DNA of 64,000 bases from Paenibacillus nanensis (GCF_003583765.1 NZ_QXQA01000018.1:62001-126000); one strand, 5' to 3'; shown: positions 33,132 to 41,198, counted from the first letter of the stretch. A program made the numbers and translations. Notes: generated from the letters alone by a model not told the origin.

Positions 33132-34321
33132 GCGGCGTATTCGAGGTTATAGCCGCTCCACACCCCGACCGTGACAGCCGGGTTAAGACGCTGGCGGAGC
33201 TCGGCTTCACATGGGCCAATATTGGAGAGGAACGGTACTGGATCGATCAAGTGATCGGGATGAACAAAGAGACGTATGACGAGCTGGAGCAAGCTTCAAC
33301 GGCTTTATGGCAGGTGCTGGACCGGACGGTTCGGTATATTCATGGCAATCATGGACTTTATCATTTAATTGGAATTCCGGAAGTTTTATGGGAAATGCTT
33401 GACACGCTGCCGCTTCCTGAAGCGGGACGAATCAGCCGGTACGCGCGGTTTGATTTTGCGATTGATCAGAACGGCACGATAAAGCTGCTGGAGCTCAACG
33501 CCGATACGCCGACAGGCTATGTGGAGTCCTCGATCGTTACGCCGTGGATGTGCGAGCAGTACGGCCTTGCTTCGCCCAACCGGGCGATGAAGGAGCTCGT
33601 AGCCGAAGCGTGGGCTGTCGAGCGGCCGGATACGGCGGCATGCGTCGCGTACGGAGAGCATTTGGAGGATTCGGGCACCATCGAGGCGCTCGTTAAGCAC
33701 AGCGGTCTGGATGTGAAATGCTGCGACTGTCTGGAGCTGTATGTCGATGAAGGCGTTCTGAAGGATAGTGAAGGGCGAAGCATACGGAGCCTGTTCGCGT
33801 TGTACCCGAAGGAATGGATGGCTGTCGACGATGGCGGCGACGCGCTGGCGTATGCGATCGAGACGGGCGAGCTGACGATATGGAACGGCCCGCACAGCAT
33901 ATTGCTGCAGTCTAAGGGGCTTATGGCTGTTGTGTGGGGCTTATACGAGCTGGGGCAGCTCTATAGCGATTCCGAAAGGGAAATGATCGCGAAGTATATG
34001 CTGCCTACTTACAACAAAGCGGTTTTTGAAGGAAGCTTCGTGTCGAAGTCGATGTTCGGGCGCGAGGGCGGTTCGGTGCGCCTGTTCGACGCATCCGGCA
34101 GCCTGGAGCTGGAGGATCAGCAAGGGTTCGACACAAGCACACTGTTTCCTACCGTATATCAGAAAAGGGCGGAGCTTGCCCGCATCGACACTTCCGAAGG
34201 GGAGCTGCATCTGCTGACCGGGATGTTCGTTATTAACGGGAAGCCGTGCGGGATGCTCGGCAGAGGGGGCGGTCCCATTACGGGGAACGCCAGCCATTTT
34301 ATCGCGATTGGAGTGAAATAG
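33128..34321 (+). CDS. Glutathionylspermidine synthase-like ATP-grasp ligase (YgiC/YjfC group)
   Basis: A 397-aa protein made of the synthetase domain only; the amidase half of E. coli Gsp is absent. Characteristic blocks are A-R-F-D-F-A-I-D-Q-N-G with L-L-E-L-N-A-D-T-P-T-G at about 103-127 (Mg/ATP region), L-Y-P-K-E-W-M at about 220, E-G-S-F-V-S-K-S-M-F-G-R-E-G near 300 and the Gly-rich end R-G-G-G-P-I-T-G-N-A-S-H-F. Gsp synthetase joins spermidine to the Gly carboxylate of glutathione; this group's real acceptors are unknown. It overlaps the Ser/Gly-rich protein gene and abuts the lipoprotein gene. Confidence 0.9.
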   Translation: MSGVFEVIAAPHPDRDSRVKTLAELGFTWANIGEERYWIDQVIGMNKETYDELEQASTALWQVLDRTVRYIHGNHGLYHLIGIPEVLWEMLDTLPLPEAGRISRYARFDFAIDQNGTIKLLELNADTPTGYVESSIVTPWMCEQYGLASPNRAMKELVAEAWAVERPDTAACVAYGEHLEDSGTIEALVKHSGLDVKCCDCLELYVDEGVLKDSEGRSIRSLFALYPKEWMAVDDGGDALAYAIETGELTIWNGPHSILLQSKGLMAVVWGLYELGQLYSDSEREMIAKYMLPTYNKAVFEGSFVSKSMFGREGGSVRLFDASGSLELEDQQGFDTSTLFPTVYQKRAELARIDTSEGELHLLTGMFVINGKPCGMLGRGGGPITGNASHFIAIGVK

Positions 34322-34954
34322 ATGCATAAGAAATTAAAGCGTACGGCTGTCATGGCGGCTTTGGCATTGTCGCTGGCCGCTGGTCTTGTGGGCTGCAGCA
34401 GCAATACGCAGTCCGTGTTTCACACCTCCAGTGTTGAGGCGGATACCGGCGCTGTAACCGTGCCATGGGATTACCGCATCGTGGAGTCCGAGGTTGGCGA
34501 TATCATCGGGAGCGATATGACGCTGCTGCCCGACAACACGCTGCTTCCAAACGATAACAACTATGCGACGGGAGACAAGGTCTGGGTGCTGCAATTTATG
34601 GATGCCGAGATGGTGACGGACGCTCAGCAGCGCAATGAAATACGTCTCTCGGCATGGCGCGCGCTCAAGACGTATAAGACGGAGGCCGCCGCTCAAGAGG
34701 ACATCCAGAAGCTTAAGCTGGAGCTGACGACAGAGCTGGATTTGATCGGTGTTTACAAGACGGAATTTAAAGGCGAGACGCGTAATTTCGCGGTCGTGGA
34801 GCTTCCTTCGGGCAACCGGATCAAGCAGCCGATCGACGATGCCAAATATGATGAGCTGTCGAAGGTCAAGACGGTTGACGTGCAGCTGGAAGAGATTCAT
34901 GATTTTGCGGATTATGACTTAGCGTATGCGAAATTTCGGGGGTGGGCGAATTGA
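34322..34954 (+). CDS. Lipoprotein of the ATP-grasp operon
   Basis: A 210-aa protein with a lipoprotein signal: K-K-L-K-R-T, hydrophobic core to residue 22, lipobox L-V-G-C with Cys at about 23. The mature part is soluble, alpha/beta and acidic, with no family that I can name. It begins on the base after the ligase stop, with GGAGTG as ribosome site inside the ligase gene, and its own stop overlaps the DUF350 start. Strict coupling in this operon argues that it works outside the membrane with the DUF350 protein. Confidence 0.8.
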   Translation: MHKKLKRTAVMAALALSLAAGLVGCSSNTQSVFHTSSVEADTGAVTVPWDYRIVESEVGDIIGSDMTLLPDNTLLPNDNNYATGDKVWVLQFMDAEMVTDAQQRNEIRLSAWRALKTYKTEAAAQEDIQKLKLELTTELDLIGVYKTEFKGETRNFAVVELPSGNRIKQPIDDAKYDELSKVKTVDVQLEEIHDFADYDLAYAKFRGWAN

Positions 34955-35343
34955 CGGTCGTCATTAATGTTGTCGTTAGCGTCATTGTCATTATTGTTCT
35001 TCAGTATATTGGAATGCTGATCTTTGCTTTGATGACGCCTTATAAGGATATGGAAGAGCTGAAGAAAGGCAATGTCGCCGTCGGCCTGGCGCTCGGCGGC
35101 AAGTTCATTTCGACGGCGCTTATCCTGGGCGTCGCGGCTTATACGAACTCATCCATTTGGTTCATGATGCTGTGGTTCGCGATCGGGTACGTATGTCTGA
35201 TCGCCGCTTATTGGATTTTTGAGCTGCTCACGCCAAGCTTCAAAATATCGGAGCAGCTTGTCCAAGGCAACGTCGCAGTCGGCATCATGCTGTTCGCGGT
35301 ATATCTCGGCTTCTCCTTTGCGATCAGCAGCCTGATTATTTAG
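34951..35343 (+). CDS. DUF350 membrane protein (YjfL-like)
   Basis: About 130 aa with four membrane helices and the DUF350 internal duplication: E-E-L-K-K-G-N-V-A-V-G in the first half and E-Q-L-V-Q-G-N-V-A-V-G in the second, each before a membrane helix. The start is read as TTG 34951, overlapping the lipoprotein TGA; GTG 34942 is the alternative. E. coli YjfL is a DUF350 protein encoded with YjfC (ligase), YjfJ (PspA-like) and YjfM. Function unknown. It is the last gene of the operon and is followed by the second hairpin array. Confidence 0.88.
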   Translation: MTVVINVVVSVIVIIVLQYIGMLIFALMTPYKDMEELKKGNVAVGLALGGKFISTALILGVAAYTNSSIWFMMLWFAIGYVCLIAAYWIFELLTPSFKISEQLVQGNVAVGIMLFAVYLGFSFAISSLII

Positions 35344-35410
35344 TAGCGAACGGGCGGGCCCCAATTGGCTGGTTTGTGCCGTGCATGCTGGTTGGGGCTG
35401 AGAGGCGGAT

Positions 35411-35875
35411 CGGCGTGGATCGAGCGCTGGCACGCCTGTAATGGTGTTTTACACCGTTGGAGGGCGTGGATTGTGCGGTGGCGCGCCTGCAATGGTGTTT
35501 TGCGCCGTTGGAGGGCGTGGATTGTGCGGTGGCGCGCCTGCAATGGTGTTTTGCGCCATTGGAGTATGCGGGACGAGCTGAGGAGCGTCTGCAATGGTGT
35601 TTTGCACCATTAGAGGGCGTGGATCGAGCGTTGGCGCGCCTGCAATGGTGTTTTACACCATTGGAGGGCGTGGATTGTGCGGTGGCGCGCCTGTAATGGT
35701 GTTTTACGCCATTGGAGGGCGTGGACCGAGCGGTGGCGCGCCTGCAATGGTGTTTTGCACCGTTGGAGGGCGTGGATTGTGCGGTGGCGCGCCTGCAATG
35801 GTGTTTTGCACCGTTGGAGGGCGTGGATTGAGCGGCAGCCCGCGTGTAATGGTGTTTTACATCATTGGAGCATGC
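35411..35875 (+). repeat. Tandem array of 9 hairpin repeats, period exactly 51 bp
   Basis: Hairpin cores TGCAATGGTG-TTTT-(G/A)CACCATTG begin at 35437 and then every 51 bases to 35845. The linkers read GGAGGGCGTGGATTGTGCGG and end in TGGCGCGCC. Core stems are 8 bp with a 5-nt loop. Copies differ mainly in the right arm, and nearly all differences keep a pair by G-U wobble on the plus strand. The core aligns with the minus-strand core of the array at 22700 over 25 bases with three or four differences, and the period is the same. Stop-free frames through it are not genes. Confidence 0.95.
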
Positions 35876-35954
35876 GGAGTGGGCGGGCAGGGCTGTTAGT
35901 CAGCCGCAGCCCGAGCGTGATGCCCCTCACCGCGCCCAGCCCCCTCTAGCGCAA

Positions 35955-35985
35955 AAAGGACTGTCTCAACAAGAGACAGTCCTTT
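35955..35985 (-). terminator. Terminator of the PspA-DUF4178 operon
   Basis: Perfect 13-bp stem AAAGGACTGTCTC with complement, 5-nt loop. On the minus strand it is followed by TTTTT; the plus-strand tail is GATTT, so it may stop the opposing transcript as well. Confidence 0.9.
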
Positions 35986-35988
35986 GAT

Positions 35989-36510
35989 TTATTGCTGCGA
36001 GCCGGTGTTGCCCCACAGCACTTCGACGTCGGCGGCGATGATGTCTTCGCCTTCGTAAAGCATGAATCGGCCGTCCAGCCACTCGATGCGAAGCAGCTTG
36101 CGGTCGTCCGACTGGAATTGCCAGACCGACTGCTCGCCGCCCCGAGGGAACGGCGTTTTGCCGACGGTGGCGATCCAATCGACGTATTGCTCTTCGAGAT
36201 GGTAGACTCGCCCGTCGAGCTCCAAGGTCATCGGGACTTCATAGAAGGAGTCCAGCCGGCCGTCGATGGCGGTATATAGCGTATATGCGATGGCTTCGCG
36301 GTCTTCGATAAGCAAGTAGCGGATATCCGAGCCGTCCTGCAGCGTGACGAGAGCCGACCTTCTGCGCTGGTTCGAGGTGCGCCCGATGACCTGATAGGTC
36401 ACCATGGACACCTCGCACACATCGCCGGGGCTTAGCTCGAAGACGCTGCGCTCCGCAATCGGAGGCTCAGGCCGCTTCACGATGCCGCGGACGCGGCTCC
36501 AAAGTCCCAT
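35989..36510 (-). CDS. DUF4178 domain-containing protein
   Basis: A 173-aa soluble beta-rich protein. Typical DUF4178 features are L-S-P-G-D-V-C-E-V-S-M-V-T-Y-Q-V-I-G-R-T near residue 28 and later strands W-Q-F-Q-S-D-D-R-K-L-L-R-I-E-W-L-D-G-R-F-M-L-Y-E-G. DUF4178 occurs beside PspA, DUF350, SpeD/SpeE and potassium channels in many bacteria, as it does here. Its molecular role is unknown. It is nine bases downstream of pspA, same strand, and ends at a strong terminator. Confidence 0.85.
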   Translation of the reverse strand: MGLWSRVRGIVKRPEPPIAERSVFELSPGDVCEVSMVTYQVIGRTSNQRRRSALVTLQDGSDIRYLLIEDREAIAYTLYTAIDGRLDSFYEVPMTLELDGRVYHLEEQYVDWIATVGKTPFPRGGEQSVWQFQSDDRKLLRIEWLDGRFMLYEGEDIIAADVEVLWGNTGSQQ

Positions 36511-36519
36511 GGGCTCCGC

Positions 36520-37191
36520 CTACTTCTGCTCGTACTGCTTGAGCAGAGCCGCGAGTTCGTCTTCTACGGCTTTGTTTTTGCCCATATTCGCGAACTCCTC
36601 ATCGATCGATTTGCCTTTTGATGCGGCCAGATCGTTGCTTGCTTCCGCCATCGCCTCGGCTTGCAGCATCTTCTCTTCCATCCGCTTCATGCCCGCAGCC
36701 GCGGAGCTGGAGTTAAAGCCGGACATCGCTTTGTTGATTTCCGTTTGCGTCTTGGCAGCCTGGTAACGGGCAACAAGCGTATCGCGCTTGTTTTTCATAT
36801 CGTTAAGCTGCTTCCTCATCTCATCCAGCTTAGCGCGCAGGTTGTTCGCGAGAAGCTGGTTCTCGGCGTAAGCCTCTTTGTATTCGATCATCTTGCTCTC
36901 GACGGCCTGCTTATCTTCGATGACGCGGCGAGCCAAGTCCAGATTGCCTTCCTGCACGGCGACATGCGACTGCTCGATTCGTTTCTGCAGAAGGGCTTCC
37001 TGCTCTTCGTACAGTTTCTTAAACTTCTTCTCCAGGGCAATTTGAGAAGCGACAGCTTTCTCCGCGTCCTGCAGGTCCTCCGTCATATCGCGGATATACT
37101 GATCGGTCAGCTTGATAGGGTCCTCTGCTTTTTCGATTAGAGCGTACACATTGGATAAGGTTAAATCGCGTAATCTTTTAAACAAAGACAT
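36520..37191 (-). CDS. PspA/IM30 family protein
   Basis: A 223-aa, almost wholly helical coiled-coil protein with the PspA start S-L-F-K-R-L-R-D-L-T-L-S-N-V-Y-A-L-I-E-K-A-E-D-P, the amphipathic membrane-binding helix, and the family block L-T-D-Q-Y-I-R-D-M. PspA proteins are ESCRT-III-like; they coat and stabilise stressed cytoplasmic membranes. Ribosome site AGGAGGT. It is divergent from the K+ channel gene (97-bp gap) and in one operon with DUF4178. No PspC/LiaF-type regulator is adjacent. Confidence 0.93.
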   Translation of the reverse strand: MSLFKRLRDLTLSNVYALIEKAEDPIKLTDQYIRDMTEDLQDAEKAVASQIALEKKFKKLYEEQEALLQKRIEQSHVAVQEGNLDLARRVIEDKQAVESKMIEYKEAYAENQLLANNLRAKLDEMRKQLNDMKNKRDTLVARYQAAKTQTEINKAMSGFNSSSAAAGMKRMEEKMLQAEAMAEASNDLAASKGKSIDEEFANMGKNKAVEDELAALLKQYEQK

Positions 37192-37288
37192 GGATTGACC
37201 TCCTAAAATCGGAAATTAAAAACTTATAGATTTCAATACGGCCAGACTCCCGTTTGGTTTCACATTCGAAGGGGAAAGGAGCGAGCTT

Positions 37289-38305
37289 ATGCATTTTCTT
37301 AGACTATTGTCCCTAAAGCTAATGCAGCTGAATAAAAAAGCGGCCGCTGTCAGCATTGTCAGTTTTGTCGTGCTGAGCACAACCGTTGCCTTCCTGCTTG
37401 AGCCGGATACGTTCGGCAATTGGTTTAACGCCTTATACTGGGTGCTTACGACGATGGCGACCGTCGGCTATGGCGATTATTTCGCGGTGACAATAGCCGG
37501 CAAAGTGTTCACGATTTTTCTCTATCTATTCGGTATCGGCATACTCAGCCTTGTGATCGGGAAGGTGATCGAGGCTTTCGCAACGATTCAGCGCATGAGA
37601 GGAGAGGGCATGTTGAGCTACAAGGGCGAGGATCATATCATCATTATAAATTGGAGCAAAAAAGCGCAAACGGCTGTTGAGGAAATATTATCGCATCGCC
37701 CGGAAATCGGGATCGTCATTGTCGACGAATCGAACCGTCATCCATTGGAGAGCATGCAGCAGGTTCACTTTATAAGCGGCGATCCTGCGGAGGATGAAAC
37801 ATTGGCGAAGGCCGGGATTCAAAAAGCGAAATCCGCCATTATTTTCGCGGACGCCCGAATTGACGAAGCTTCGCTTATTGACGGCAAATCGCTGCTTATT
37901 GCTTCAAGCATCGAGCGTCTGGCGCCGCAGGTCCATACGACGGTAGAAATCGTGCAGGAGAAGCATATCCGGAATTTCAGGCATGTACAAGTGAACGAAT
38001 TTGTGTTGTCCCATGACGCGATTTCCCGATTGGCCGTTCGATCCGCCTTGCAAGAGGGCAATTCGGACGTATTCCGGCAGCTGCTCAGCAGACAATATGG
38101 CGACGATATTTATGAAATTCCGGTTAACCGCGCTTGGCGGACATACGGCGACGCCTTCCGGGGGCTGCTGGAGATCGGCGCGACATTGCTCGCAGACCGG
38201 AACGATCTTAGCATAAACCGAAAGCTGGATATGGCGATTCCGCCGGACGCGAGGCTATATGCGGTCTGCGACGAGGCGACGTTCAAGCGGATTGACGGTC
38301 ACTAA
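37289..38305 (+). CDS. Potassium channel with RCK (TrkA-N) domain
   Basis: A 338-aa two-helix K+ channel. Helix 1 is at about 18-36, the pore loop has the selectivity filter T-V-G-Y-G-D at residues 58-63, and helix 2 is at about 70-90. The rest is a cytoplasmic RCK domain: H-I-I-I-I-N-W-S-K-K-A-Q-T-A-V-E-E at about 115, I-V-I-V-D-E-S, and S-G-D-P-A-E-D-E-T-L. B. subtilis YugO has this architecture. Its place between pspA and the coiled-coil genes fits the recurring link of PspA/DUF350 clusters with K+ channels. Confidence 0.92.
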   Translation: MHFLRLLSLKLMQLNKKAAAVSIVSFVVLSTTVAFLLEPDTFGNWFNALYWVLTTMATVGYGDYFAVTIAGKVFTIFLYLFGIGILSLVIGKVIEAFATIQRMRGEGMLSYKGEDHIIIINWSKKAQTAVEEILSHRPEIGIVIVDESNRHPLESMQQVHFISGDPAEDETLAKAGIQKAKSAIIFADARIDEASLIDGKSLLIASSIERLAPQVHTTVEIVQEKHIRNFRHVQVNEFVLSHDAISRLAVRSALQEGNSDVFRQLLSRQYGDDIYEIPVNRAWRTYGDAFRGLLEIGATLLADRNDLSINRKLDMAIPPDARLYAVCDEATFKRIDGH

Positions 38306-38317
38306 GGCCGCCCAATA

Positions 38318-38379
38318 AAAGAAACCTTTCCTTCAGCGTATGGCGGGATTGCCGACCACGCATTAGGAAAGGTTTCTTT
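38318..38379. terminator. Bidirectional terminator
   Basis: Perfect 15-bp stem AAAGAAACCTTTCCT with its complement and a 32-nt loop, between the converging channel gene and the 114-aa coiled-coil gene. T runs are present on both strands. Confidence 0.85.
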
Positions 38380-38384
38380 TTCGT

Positions 38385-38729
38385 TTACCAATTCGAACGC
38401 GGCTTTTGAATGGCGTCCGTTTCTTTGTCGATATCGGTCATCATGTCTTTGATGCGTTCCAATGCTTGCTGGAGCTGCTTCTGATGAGCGTCCAGGCGAT
38501 GCGCGATGGATCGGATCTGCGCTTGAGTCGGGGGCTCGGGAGCGCTTGCAATTTCGATCAGCTCTTTCTCGAGAGCGTCGACGCCGACTAATCCCGTGCT
38601 CAGCATCTCGATCCCGAACTTCGCCTTGTTCGCGATGTGATCGATTTTAAGCGCTGTTTCTTTCGCTTGATGGCTGTTCCCCCAGCCGGACATATAATTG
38701 GAGCCGACAGGCGGCGTGTAATCACTCAT
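38385..38729 (-). CDS. Coiled-coil protein of unknown function (114 aa)
   Basis: A 114-aa soluble protein, second gene of a two-gene run. After a flexible start (P-P-V-G-S-N-Y-M-S-G-W-G-N) it is helical with a long C-terminal coiled coil (R-L-D-A-H-Q-K-Q-L-Q-Q-A-L-E-R-I-K-D). No family recognised. Start ATG nine bases after AAGGAGG. It lies 14 bases downstream of the 139-aa coiled-coil gene and within the PspA/SpeD block. Confidence 0.75.
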   Translation of the reverse strand: MSDYTPPVGSNYMSGWGNSHQAKETALKIDHIANKAKFGIEMLSTGLVGVDALEKELIEIASAPEPPTQAQIRSIAHRLDAHQKQLQQALERIKDMMTDIDKETDAIQKPRSNW

Positions 38730-38743
38730 CAGCAGGAGCCTCC

Positions 38744-39163
38744 TTACTTCTGATATTTATCGGTGATCTCGTCGATCTTGTTCGTCAGCTTGTCGATTTC
38801 GTCCGTCAACGTATCGATTTCGTTCGTCAGTTTATCGACGTCTTTAATATTGCGCTGCACTTCATCGATATTTCCTGTAGCCGAAGTCACTTTCGACAAC
38901 ACCTCTTGAGCGATCGAAGTAACCAGAACTTGAACATGGTCCGGAGCGTTTTGACCGATTTGCGCTACCAGTCTATCAAGCAGAGGCTTAATTTGGGACA
39001 GCGAGTTTGCTGCGTTTGTCAGCTCGCGGCCGCAAGAATTCAGCTCGGAGTCAATTTTGTCGGAAACGCGGTCGATTTTGGATTGCGTAAGTTGGTCGAT
39101 TTCCCGAACAACTTTATCGATTTCGTTTGCCATATCGCGTACTGCGCCTTTGCCTACCAGCAT
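38744..39163 (-). CDS. Coiled-coil protein of unknown function (139 aa)
   Basis: Start placed at ATG 39163, after GGAGGAG; a TTG five codons earlier overlaps that ribosome site. The 139-aa product is almost pure coiled coil: E-I-D-K-V-V-R-E-I-D-Q-L near the start, and repeating D-K-L-T-N-E-I-D-T-L-T-D-E-I-D-K-L heptads at the end. One Cys at about 44. It could be a scaffold for PspA or for the 114-aa partner; no homology supports a specific role. Confidence 0.75.
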   Translation of the reverse strand: MLVGKGAVRDMANEIDKVVREIDQLTQSKIDRVSDKIDSELNSCGRELTNAANSLSQIKPLLDRLVAQIGQNAPDHVQVLVTSIAQEVLSKVTSATGNIDEVQRNIKDVDKLTNEIDTLTDEIDKLTNKIDEITDKYQK

Positions 39164-39433
39164 TTGCTTCTCCTCCAATAATTATGAAATTATTAATGCT
39201 TACCTGATTATAAATCGATATGCCTGTTTTCATCAATCCCGAAAAAGATCTCAGGATCGCTGCTGCCGTGTGCAGCTTTCATGTTGAATACGCAAAATCG
39301 GAGGAAAAAGTTGCAATAATCGACAACCATTTAGGGGCCTATGCAATTGACGGGCCGATCTCTTTTGTTGCTTTTTACGGAATTATAGCGGCCGAATTTG
39401 GAAATAGTAGGTACGAAAAGCGAGGTGACACCA

Positions 39434-40234
39434 TTGAAGCTAACACCGGAGCAGCGCATCCAGCTGCATGGGTTCAACAATCTGACGAAATCGCTCAGCT
39501 TCAATATGTATGACATTTGCTATACGAGGACGAAGGAGGAGAGGGAGGCTTATATTGCGTATATTGACGAGCAATATAACTCCGACCGTTTAACCTCGAT
39601 CCTGAACCACGTTGCGGAAATTATCGGCGCTCATGTGCTGAATATCGCCAAGCAGGATTATGTGCCGCAAGGCGCAAGCGTCACGATACTAGTATCCGAG
39701 GGTCCCGTCATCGAGGTGCCGATGGAATCGTTCGAAGAATCGCCGGGCCCGCTGCCAACGGCTGTAACGATGTCGCTGGACAAAAGCCACATTACGGTGC
39801 ATACCTATCCGGAATATCATCCCGACGAAGGGATAAGCACGTTCCGCGCGGATATCGACGTGTCCACTTGCGGCGAGATTTCGCCCCTGAAGGCGCTTCG
39901 CTATCTGATTCACTCCTTTGATACGGATATTATGATGATCGATTACAAGGTACGGGGTTTTACGCGCGACATTTACGGAAATAAACTGTTTATCGATCAT
40001 GAGATCAATTCCATTCAGAATTACATTCCGGAAGAGCAGGCTAAGCTGTATGACATGATCGACGTCAATATTTATCAGGAAAATTTGTTTCACACCAAAT
40101 GCCGTCTAAAAGCATTCGATCTGAACAATTATCTGTTCGGCTATACGAAGGACGCGTTGTCGATCGAGGAGCAGAAGCAGATCACGGATCATTTGAAGCG
40201 GGAGATGGACGAAATTTTTTATCACATTACGTAA
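39434..40234 (+). CDS. speD: S-adenosylmethionine decarboxylase proenzyme, E. coli type
   Basis: TTG start five bases after GAGGTGA gives a 266-aa protein aligned from its first residues with E. coli Spe[36 protein letters not shown], and [12 protein letters not shown], where self-cleavage before Ser118 makes the pyruvoyl group. Later, [11 protein letters not shown] and [10 protein letters not shown] match as well. It makes decarboxylated SAM, the aminopropyl donor for spermidine. Bacilli usually carry the short (about 125 aa) SpeD; this long form beside PspA/DUF350/Gsp-like genes is notable. No speE is in the window. Confidence 0.95.
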   Translation: MKLTPEQRIQLHGFNNLTKSLSFNMYDICYTRTKEEREAYIAYIDEQYNSDRLTSILNHVAEIIGAHVLNIAKQDYVPQGASVTILVSEGPVIEVPMESFEESPGPLPTAVTMSLDKSHITVHTYPEYHPDEGISTFRADIDVSTCGEISPLKALRYLIHSFDTDIMMIDYKVRGFTRDIYGNKLFIDHEINSIQNYIPEEQAKLYDMIDVNIYQENLFHTKCRLKAFDLNNYLFGYTKDALSIEEQKQITDHLKREMDEIFYHIT

Positions 40235-40248
40235 GGAGGCAGGAAGAG

Positions 40249-41118
40249 ATGTCCTCATCCTCTCAGAAAAAGCAAGTGTTCCCGCCGCAAAACCAGCAGC
40301 GGCAGCCTGGGTTCGAGTCGGAGATGACGCCGCCGCCCGTCTTCGAGACGGAGCAGTATAAAGCCGCGGGCAAGCTCGCGGGCAAAATTGCCATTATTAC
40401 TGGCGGAGACAGCGGCATCGGCCGGGCGGTGGCGGTCGCTTTCGCGAAGGAGGGCGCATCGCTGGTCATCGCTTATAAAGATGAACATGATGACGCGCAG
40501 AAGACACGCGGCATTGTCGAAAAGCTGGGCGTCCGATGCCGTCTAATTTCCGGCGATATCGGCTCGCCGACTTTTGCCCAAGCAGTAGTCGAAGCGTGTC
40601 TCGAGGAGTACGGGAAGCTCGATATTGTGGTCAATAACGCGGCGGAGCAGCATGTCCGCCAGAAGCTGGAGGATATTACGCCGCAGCAGCTGGAGCAGAC
40701 GTTCCGGACGAACGTGTTCGGCATGTTTTATTTGACGAGCGCCGCGATGCCGCATTTGAAGCAGGGCAGCGCCATTATCAACACCGCTTCCATAACAGCC
40801 TACAAAGGCAACCCGACGCTGATCGATTATTCGTCGACCAAAGGCGCGATCGTGTCGTTCACGCGATCGCTCGCGGCGAATCTCGCCGGCCAAGGCATCC
40901 GCGTGAACGGCGTGGCGCCGGGGCCGATCTGGACGCCGCTTATTCCGGCGTCGTTCGATCCCCAGGCGGTATCCACGTTCGGCTCGGATACGCCGATGGG
41001 CAGGGCGGGGCAGCCGCATGAGCTGGCGGCCGCCTATGTGTATCTGGCCTGCGACGATTCCAGCTATATGACGGGGCAGATGCTTCATATTAACGGCGGC
41101 GAAATCGTAAACGGCTGA
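40249..41118 (+). CDS. Short-chain dehydrogenase, general-stress-protein-39-like
   Basis: Start at ATG 40249, after AAGGAGG and GGAAGAG; the frame is open 50 codons earlier inside speD. The 289-aa SDR has the long Pro/Gln-rich N-tail typical of the GSP39/YhxC/YdaD group (P-P-Q-N-Q-Q-R-Q-P-G, then Q-Y-K-A-A-G-K-L), cofactor loop I-T-G-G-D-S-G-I-G-R at about 53-62, N-N-A-A, and the catalytic Y-S-S-T-K. NAD(P)-dependent oxidoreductase, substrate unknown. It begins 14 bases after speD and may be co-transcribed. Confidence 0.92.
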   Translation: MSSSSQKKQVFPPQNQQRQPGFESEMTPPPVFETEQYKAAGKLAGKIAIITGGDSGIGRAVAVAFAKEGASLVIAYKDEHDDAQKTRGIVEKLGVRCRLISGDIGSPTFAQAVVEACLEEYGKLDIVVNNAAEQHVRQKLEDITPQQLEQTFRTNVFGMFYLTSAAMPHLKQGSAIINTASITAYKGNPTLIDYSSTKGAIVSFTRSLAANLAGQGIRVNGVAPGPIWTPLIPASFDPQAVSTFGSDTPMGRAGQPHELAAAYVYLACDDSSYMTGQMLHINGGEIVNG

Positions 41119-41137
41119 TTCGGCCGCCAGCGCGCAT

Positions 41138-41170
41138 AAGGGCGTTCCTGCACGAATGGAACGCCCTTTT
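41138..41170 (+). terminator. Rho-independent terminator
   Basis: Eleven-base-pair stem AAGGGCGTTCC with complement, 9-nt loop, then TT (stem ends in T as well). It closes the speD-SDR transcript, and probably also the converging SDR transcript. Confidence 0.8.
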
Positions 41171-41198
41171 CGCGCAGCTTGCGGCAACGGCTCCTTCC

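Noticed and set aside
35365-35949. Several overlapping frames of 60-100 codons through the second array
   Set aside because: Same cause: a 51-bp periodic non-coding repeat. All are repeat translations with Cys/Trp/His-rich low-complexity products.
39220-39513. Frame of 97 codons upstream of and overlapping speD
   Set aside because: Weak start context, overlaps the true SpeD start in another frame and no family resemblance; the first 45 residues look protein-like but that is not enough.
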